Below are positions 18,433 through 27,400 of a stretch of 64,000 nt of DNA, in pieces. The DNA is taken from assembly GCA_037178625.1 (NCBI GenBank), contig CM074129.1, forward strand, positions 1,178,001-1,242,000. The letters are read 5' to 3'. The notes beneath the pieces were generated by a model. The model was not told the DNA's origin. It made no database searches and saw only the letters and a list, made by a program, of their open reading frames with translations. Each line of letters opens with the position of its first letter. Position 1 is the stretch's first letter. The translations under genes were made by a program, and so were the position numbers. The DNA comes from Skeletonema tropicum. Taxonomy: Eukaryota > Bacillariophyta > Thalassiosirophyceae > Thalassiosirales > Thalassiosiraceae.

Positions 18433-21400
18433 CTAGCACCCCCCAGAGTTTGAACAGCACACTCTTAAAGTCATCCACCAAAAGTTTGAAGCACAGCATT
18501 CTCGAATCGAAGACTCTGAAAATGCTATCTCGTACGGCTCCATCGCGCTTTCAACTCCTTGGATGCACTTTCCTTCTCGAGGAAAATACAGTATCTCCGA
18601 CGAAAGTGAACACTCATTCGAGCCAGAAGAACTGCAGCAATCGGAGAATGAGGAAGAAAATCTCTCTTTGCAGCACTCCTCCAAGGATCCAAATGAGTCA
18701 GCCAGCTCCCAATCGTCCATCTCTCCCTCCTGCTTTGACTCACAATGGTATTCCGCCCAATTCGGCACGAACAATTCTTTCGTAGAACCTTCAATGGATG
18801 GTCCAACACAACCCTTCAGATTATACGGAAACCACTGTTCACAGCACTCTCGCTTAGATGCAGAAAAATATGTGCCGTAACTACGATTCATGTAAGCTGG
18901 GGCCTTTCCGCTACTCGAACACGTCATCTCATTGAAATCCCAATCTGGCCACCAGCCACGGGACGGTACCCCTGATGTACTCAGATAGGTACTCGCAAAC
19001 ACTGAGAAGGCAGGGTTACAGCAGCCGGGTGAAGAATTTGCCACGGTTGCGATTTGAGTGGTTGTTGAAGATTGAACAATCTGTGAAGCGATCCTGTCAG
19101 CTTTACTTTTCACATTCGAAGTAGGATCAACATATGAGATGACCTCGTATGTAATCAAACCACCATCGTATCCAGTCACTTCGACTCTGCCCCCTTCCGA
19201 TAGTACTCCCTGATCAAGGAGTACTTCATATATTGCATCCTCTAAGTAACTTTCATCGCTAGAGCCAAAGCTTGTCTGGCTCGTGAGAAACTGCCCTTCT
19301 ACAATGAGCTTGGCAAGAGGAATTTCAGTAATGGCCGTCTGCGTACTTGCATCAATTGTGAAGCCACTACTGAATGTGGATGCAATAGAAGAACCGCTCG
19401 CTTCGGAAACGGCATTGGATGCAATAGTAGCCCTTGTAGCATCTTCTGCAAGCTCAGTCTCAATACTTGACGCCGCCGCCGATGCATCTGACGCTGAGTC
19501 AGCGGTAATGAATGTTTCGTACATTATCTTTCCATCCACAATATCGGTGACCTTCACAGGATACGAGAGACCTTCTGATGCGAATGTTGTCTCAAGTGCA
19601 GCTTGAAAGAAAGAGATGGCCTCAGCTTTTTCCGCAGCGTCGAAAGAAGAGGTGTCAAAGCCACTGACTGACAGCTCTGCTTCAACTGTGAATGAAGTGG
19701 CTTCAATCAAAGAATCTTCATCGTTCAAGGGATTCGTGTATGTGCCATCAGATGTCATCGTAGCACTATCTACCACAATATATTGAAGTTGTGGTACGGC
19801 TGGGTTTTTATCAGCTGAACTGACAATATCTTGCGTCATACTTCCTTGTGCGTAGGTCAACATACTCTGAAGTGTCGTGTCATACAATGACTGGACAGAT
19901 TGAGCATCGGTACAGCCAGAGCTGGGACAATCTGTGGATACACGAAACGTGACCGAAGTAGTAGTGCCTGGGGGATCCGAGTAATCTGAAGCTGTGGTGT
20001 AATCACCCTGGTAGCCCCCTGAAATGGTACCTCCGCATTGAGTAGTTCCTAAAGCAACATCATTCTCAATGGTGATGCCCCCAAGGCCTACCACAAGAAT
20101 GGTTGTTCCGCCTGGCATTGCGGAAGCCATTGCATCCTGCATTCGTTTTGCAATGGCATCTGCATCTTGGCAGTTCGTAGGTTCGGCAAGCTCTACCAAA
20201 TCGATAGTGTATTCGAATTCTATTACTTTGGGACTTGACTGAAAACATCCATACTCATCCCACCATCTGTTCATTTTGATTTTGAGATACAACAGGAGGA
20301 AGAAGGAATTAGAAAGAGAGTACCACTTTGAACACTCTCTCCACCACCGTACAATTAATAAAGTAAATCAATTCAGAGAAGAACAAAAAAATCTCTTTGG
20401 ATTCTGTGCCGACCCAGATAAATCATTGCGGTCCAACATTGACGACTACATCCAATCCATCACCGTCCATCAATACTTATCTCAACCAATAAACGCTGCC
20501 TGCCATATCTACTACGATGGTAATCGCCCACTCCCCCTTGGACTCAAAAAGTTCTTGGGCTTGGGATTAAAGTTCTGCATCCAACATAAGCAACCAACAA
20601 ACAACCTAAAACATTCAATCAGTCGCTTTGAGAATGATATCCGAAACCGATACGCCTTCCTTGATAAGCCTGAAAGAGAAGGAGACTACATTCCTAAACT
20701 CTACATTCCTACCGGTCATGAGTTCAAGCCTGCAAGTGTTGAAGTTGAAACTGCTTTATCAAACTTCACCAAAGCCGTCACATCTCTTCAACGCCGCTAC
20801 CGCCGTAAACGCTGTACAAATATGACTCCACTTCAATGGCGCACGATGGATGCTCTCCAAAAAGATCATCACTTCATCGTAATCGAAGGTGATAAGAATA
20901 CCGGTGCGTGTCTTCTGCGAAGAGGCTTCTACAACAAGAGCGCCTGTACTGATCACCTCAGTAATACGAATGTGTACCAACGAACTCCCGCACCCCCATG
21001 GTGGCAAGCTGTTGAAGAAAAAGGCTGAAGAGGAATCTAAGGCAAAAGCAAAAGCCATTAAGGAGGACAATAGGCCACATGATGATATCCGGAATCACTT
21101 CACCCCACGCCATGACTCAGATGCTGTTGACACTGCTGCGGTTGACCCATCTGAAGAAACGCAAAACACTGAAGTTGAAACCGATTCAAATGACCAGTCC
21201 GCTCTAGCTGGCCATGACGATTCACGAGAGGAGATATCTGAAGCAGACGACTCATCATACAGTGACCACTCGGCCACTGATGATGCCTCAGATGCAGAAG
21301 AAGAGCACAATTTGAAGAGGGGACCTGATTTGACAAACTGTGGCACAATCGATAGTACCGAGGCAGCCGGTTTGATCGTGGACAATATTGCCCACGGTGT

Positions 21401-24400
21401 CCGTGGACCGCTACCACCGGAGCTTTTCTACGGCTCAGAGCAGGACCCCAGCCATGGATCTTGTTGCATCAACCAGTTTTCACTTCTCCAGAGGAGGGGG
21501 AAACCGGGTGAACTTGATTTCAGATTGAGGTTGAGAAATGGAGATCAGACGTGGCCGGAGACGGATGAGGAGGATGATAATGACGGAACAGCTGCCTCCC
21601 CTGAGGAGACAGCAGGAGTGGAAGAGGAGGATGAGGATGAGGATGAGAATGAGGAGACGACAGGGAAGGATTCAAGCTCAGAGGAAAGTGGAGAAGGCGG
21701 GAAGGATGATGGCACAGGAGGGATAGAGGGTATTATGTCGAGGAAAGAGCTTACGGAGGATGCGATCACGGCGATCGGCGGTCAAATTGCAAAGAAGGAT
21801 GATAAACTTCAACCCCTTTCATGGTCAGACCGCAAACTTATTAGTGTGTATGGTGATACAATCCATCAGAATGATGGCACTCATCTACACGGCCAACTAT
21901 CTGCAGTGGATGACAGATACTACCAGAAACTCTATTCCAGGGTGGTGAAAAGTATTGCTCCGTTTTATGAGGTCTACCGCAACAAAGTTGGCGCTCGGTT
22001 TCTCAATATTCTTACAACCGAATTCAAAAATGTCCGAGAGGGCAAAATGAATGCAGAAAGAGCTCTCATGTTCCCTGCTTGTATCCTCACACGCAAGAGG
22101 GGATGCTCCAAGAGCGCAGACATCAAAAAGTTGATCACAACTCGTCTTGACCTCTGGGAGAAAGGAGATATTCTGTCGCTGGTTATAGCAGTGGAAGTTG
22201 AAGGACAATCGGGACGATTGGGGGGTCGTCCCATGGGAGACAATGGGATAGGCGAGTCGCAGGCTCGTCGATTTGCATCTACACTTCAAAATGGTCACAT
22301 TCGGAAGGCAGTTCGGGAGGTGACGGACCGAGGTCAAGGTGGTCTGTACAAGCCAACTGACCTTGACTCCAAGACGGGGGAGCCAGTCATTGATGTCCTG
22401 AGGTCAAAGTTCCCCTCCCCTGTGACTCCAGCTGAAGGGGACCCCCTCGTTTTCCAGAAACCCCTGGACTTCGAGGAAGAGGATGTAGTTGCTTTTGTTT
22501 ATGTCGATTCGGATCACATTGAGAGTCGCTCTAGCAAACTTCATGGGGCTGCAGGCCCTTCTGGAGTGGATGGTATAATGCTAAAAGCGTGGCTCACCCG
22601 ACACGGAGCAGCTTCTGATGCTCTACGAGTTGAAATGGCGGAGTGGGCTACATGGCTTGGATGCGCACAACCGGATTATGCCAAAATCCGAGCCCTAAAC
22701 CACGTGCGTCTGCTTGCAGTGGATAAGGAGCCCGGAGTCCGCCCTTTGGGCTGTGGTGAAATCTGGATGCGGCTGATCTCTGGAACAATCCTTGATCTGT
22801 GCAAAGAGCGAGCGCGGGACGCCTGCAACAACGTCCAACTCTGTGCTGGACTTCAGGCGGGCATTGAAGGTGCAACTCATGCCATTCTGGAAGTATTTCC
22901 AGAATTGGGTGGGTGGCTGAACATGCGAAGAGCGGCGAATAAGCCGGAGACGGAGATCAGAGATGGAGACGACGGAGGTGATGGAGATGGGTCAGATGAT
23001 AGTGAGATGGAGAGTTCAAGTCAGAATGAAGAGCCACCGGCGGATGCCTCAACTGAGGAGGCGAGCTCTGACCCAACACCCCCACCCTTCCCTGAATATC
23101 CCATCCAACCTGACACGGAAAACTCGCACTACATCCCAGAGAGTGGCTATGGCCTCCTCCTAGTGGATGCTCGCAATGCTTTCAATGAACTCAATCGATA
23201 CAACATGTTGTGGGAGGTATACCATCGATGCCCCCCACTCGCAACGATGGCTTTCAACAGCTATCGACACCATAGCCTTTGCTTTATGCGGAATGAAATG
23301 GGAGAAGACCCTACTGTCATTGCGTGCAAGGAGGGCATCACGCAGGGGTGCTGCCTGTCTATGGTGTGCTATGGCATCGCCCTGATGCCACTAGCGGAAT
23401 GGTTAAGGGAAAAAGTCCCTGGAGCTCTCCAACCTTGGTACGCTGATGATCTCGGCGGTGTCGGTACTGCACTCGATAACGCTACTATGCTTCAGCTTCT
23501 CAAAGAAAGGGGGCCCTATGTTGGATACTATCCCGAACCAGATAAATCCCACTACATTTGTATGCCGCAAGATGAGGATGCTGCACGAGCAGCCTTTGAA
23601 GCGGCTGGCATCTCGGAACTGAATTATGGACGCCACCACCGATACCTTGGTGGAGTGTATGGTGATGCAGCTGAGAAGGAGGAGTGGGTCAAGAAGAAAG
23701 TGGAACAGTGGGTATATTGCGTGGAAGTCCTTGGCAAATGTGCCTACACACAACCCCAGGCAGCCTATGCAGGTTTTGTACTGTCTCTTCAGAATGAATG
23801 GACATACTTATCGCGCATTGTGCCAAACGTGGGGCCCCTTCTTGCTCCGATTGAGGTTGCCATTAGAGAGAAATTTATCCCACCTCTCTTTGGCATCTCC
23901 CCTTCGGAATTATCTGGAGAGTTGCGACACCTGCTTTCCCTTAGTGTGAAACATGCAGGCTTAGCAATCCGGTTCCCTGTGGAACAATCTGAGGATTGCT
24001 TCAAAACGTCGCGACAAGCGGTGGAACACCTGGTTGAAACGCTGGTCAATCGTCGGGAACTGTGCCCGAAAACCCACCAGTACTCAGCTATGATGGCTAA
24101 AATTGGATCGCAGGAAGCGAAGAAGCTTGATGCTGAGTACCATCTCACCCAGTGGGGGAGAGAGAAACCAGGTGATAAGAGGAGGTTGGAACGGATCTGT
24201 GAGACTGGATGTTGGCTGACGGCTGTCCCAAACCGCCTCAATGGCACGATCCTATCGGCTGAAGAGTTTCGAGACAACGTACGTCTCCGGTACAACCTGA
24301 AGCCGATGGATTTGTCAGACCTATGCGATGGATGTGGTGCAAAAATGACGGTGGAACATGCTCTCCAATGCAAGGTGGGCGGTCTCGTCCATTGCCGCCA

Positions 24401-27400
24401 CAATGATGTTACGAGAGAATTTGGCTCCTTGTGCAAGCAAGCCTTTACTCCCGGTGACGTTGAGTACGAACCCTTTATCTACACTAGTACTCAACGCACT
24501 GCTGCAGAGGCAGAGGCTGCTGCCGCAGCAGAGGCTGAAAATACCACGCAACAACACAACGCAACTGATGGGTCGACCCCAGTGACAACAACGGAAGAGC
24601 GTGGAGATGTGATGGTCTCCCACTTCTGGAAGAGACAGCGTCGAACTGTCTTTGACACTCGCATCACCGACGCGGACTGCCGCTCCTACCGCAACAAGGC
24701 GCCTTCGGCTGTCTTGAGGCAACAAGAGAGGGAGAAAATCCGCAAGTACAAGGCAGCTTGTCTTGAACGACGTCGGGACTTCACCCCCCTCTGCTTCACG
24801 GCTGATGGAATGCCAGGTAGAGAGGCCTTGAATGCGATGCGTCAACTGGGTACACACTTAGCTGAAAAGTGGGAGCGTCAGCGTAGCCAGATGATATTCT
24901 ATGTGCGGGTACGCATGTCCCTTGCCCTAGTCCGGGCAAACTCCCTCCTGCTCAGAGGGAGTAGGGACAGGCACCACCGCATCCGGCCACTCATTGAGAA
25001 TGGGCCGGGGATGTCCAACTGGCACACCTGGAGTGGGGAGTAATCCCCTCTCCCCCACCCCTGCGGTGGCAGAGGTTGAGTGAGGACTCTCACTCTCACC
25101 TGTCGAGAGGCAGTTGAGAGTAGGAGGGAGGAGGAACATACCATCACCTAGCACAGGTGACAAGAGGAGTGCGGACTTGCCACTGAACTAGAGATACCTA
25201 GACTGCACTCCTCATATTACCTAAAATGGGCAAGTTCAGATCCAGCTTGCCCAGTAAACAGCTCCTGAATACCATCCTAAACTAATCACTTATTTATCAT
25301 AAAAAAAAAAAAAAAAAAAAAAAATGGGAACTAGTGCAGCATGTATGTGGGCTACAATCTACTTTGCAATCCATGAAGAATTCCTCCTTAATAAATATTC
25401 CAATGATCTCCTCCTCTACAAGCGTTTCATCGACGATATGAAAGGAATATGGATTGGTACCAACCTACGATATGCACAATTTCAATATGATACTGATAAC
25501 TTCGGATCCCTACGATGGGACTTTGAGCCCCTATCAACATCTGTTAACTTCCTCGATCTCACTATCACCATTGGACCATCGCAACAAATTCAAACACGTA
25601 CATTCCAAAAAGCCTGCAATCTCTACCAATATCTCCCGCCGCATTCAGCACACTCTCCACAAATTATGAAAGGTGTCACCTACAGTCTATTGCGTCAGTA
25701 CAAGCGCCAAAACTCCCTTGAATCTGACTACATCAATCAATCTAAATTACTCTTCAAAAGACTAGTACAACGCGGCTGGGACTCACACGTCATCAAGCAG
25801 TACATCCTACAAGCAGATGCACGCCTACGATCTATCGAATCAAATGCAAACGCAATACAACAACCAACAAAGCCTACTCTTACCAACAAAGAATTAGCCA
25901 TCCTCCACTGGACATTCCATCCAAATGATATCCCTCGTAAACTACTTCGGTGTCTCTACGACACCCACTGCAAAGAAGTCTTCGAACAAGATCTACGAAT
26001 TCAGAAGTTTATTATTGCCTATCATGGAGCCCCAACGATACGATCAGCTGTGACGAAAGCAAAACTGATACAAGAACCCGGATTCTGTGCCGACCCAGAT
26101 AAATCATTGCGGTCCAACATTGACGACTACATCCAATCCATCACCGTCCATCAATACTTATCTCAACCAATAAACGCTGCCTGCCATATCTACTACGATG
26201 GTAATCGCCCACTCCCCCTTGGACTCAAAAAGTTCTTGGGCTTGGGATTAAAGTTCTGCATCCAACATAAGCAACCAACAAACAACCTAAAACATTCAAT
26301 CAGTCGCTTTGAGAATGATATCCGAAACCGATACGCCTTCCTTGATAAGCCTGAAAGAGAAGGAGACTACATTCCTAAACTCTACATTCCTACCGGTCAT
26401 GAGTTCAAGCCTGCAAGTGTTGAAGTTGAAACTGCTTTATCAAACTTCACCAAAGCCGTCACATCTCTTCAACGCCGCTACCGCCGTAAACGCTGTACAA
26501 ATATGACTCCACTTCAATGGCGCACGATGGATGCTCTCCAAAAAGATCATCACTTCATCGTAATCGAAGGTGATAAGAATACCGGTGCGTGTCTTCTGCG
26601 AAGAGGCTTCTACAACAAGAGCGCCTGTACTGATCACCTCAGTAATACGAATGTGTACCAACGAATCAGCCGTCAAGAAGCAATGCAAATGAATAATATC
26701 CTCCGCTATAAAATTGCCCTCTTCTGTCAAAAACACAAGATGTCAATGTCTAAAGCCGAGCAAGACTACCTTAAGCGCTCGCAATCTGAGAAACTGTTCC
26801 CAACAAACAAGTTTGCTCGATTCCGTATGACGCTGAAAGTGCATAAAAAGAAGCCCTACAAGTTCCGTCCAATTGTATGCTGCGCAGGTACATTCATGAA
26901 CTGCCTTAGCAAGTGGGTCGACTACCATCTCCAACAACTGAAACAATTCATCCCATCGTACCTCAAAGATAGTGGCAGCCTACTCGACAGTCTCCAGTCA
27001 TTCCACCGCCTTCCCTTCAATGCAAGACTATTTACAGCAGATGCGCAATCTATGTATACTAACATCGACACAGATCATGCGCTCCAAGTCATCAGCAACT
27101 GGCTCGACGAATTAGCCTCCTCCGGTAAACTAGCAAGCAATGGACTCTCCTCCTTTCCTATTGCCGCAATCAAAGAAGCTCTTTCGCTAGTCATGAAAAA
27201 CAACATCTTCGAATTTGGTGATATGTACTTCAAACAACTAACTGGTACAGCAATGGGAACTAGTGCAGCATGTATGTGGGCTACAATCTACTTTGCAATC
27301 CATGAAGAATTCCTCCTTAATAAATATTCCAATGATCTCCTCCTCTACAAGCGTTTCATCGACGATATGAAAGGAATATGGATTGGTACCAACCTACGAT

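Noticed and set aside
20266..20292. ATG codons at 20292 and 20274 as the start of a separate 619-aa gene
   Set aside because: They lie within the target duplication and intron end. A spliced joint to the upstream exon explains the sequence better and restores a conserved Cys-rich module.
21545..21769. Ser/Val-rich minus-strand frames opposite the LINE ORF
   Set aside because: They are antisense to a Glu/Asp-rich low-complexity segment and reflect its codon composition.
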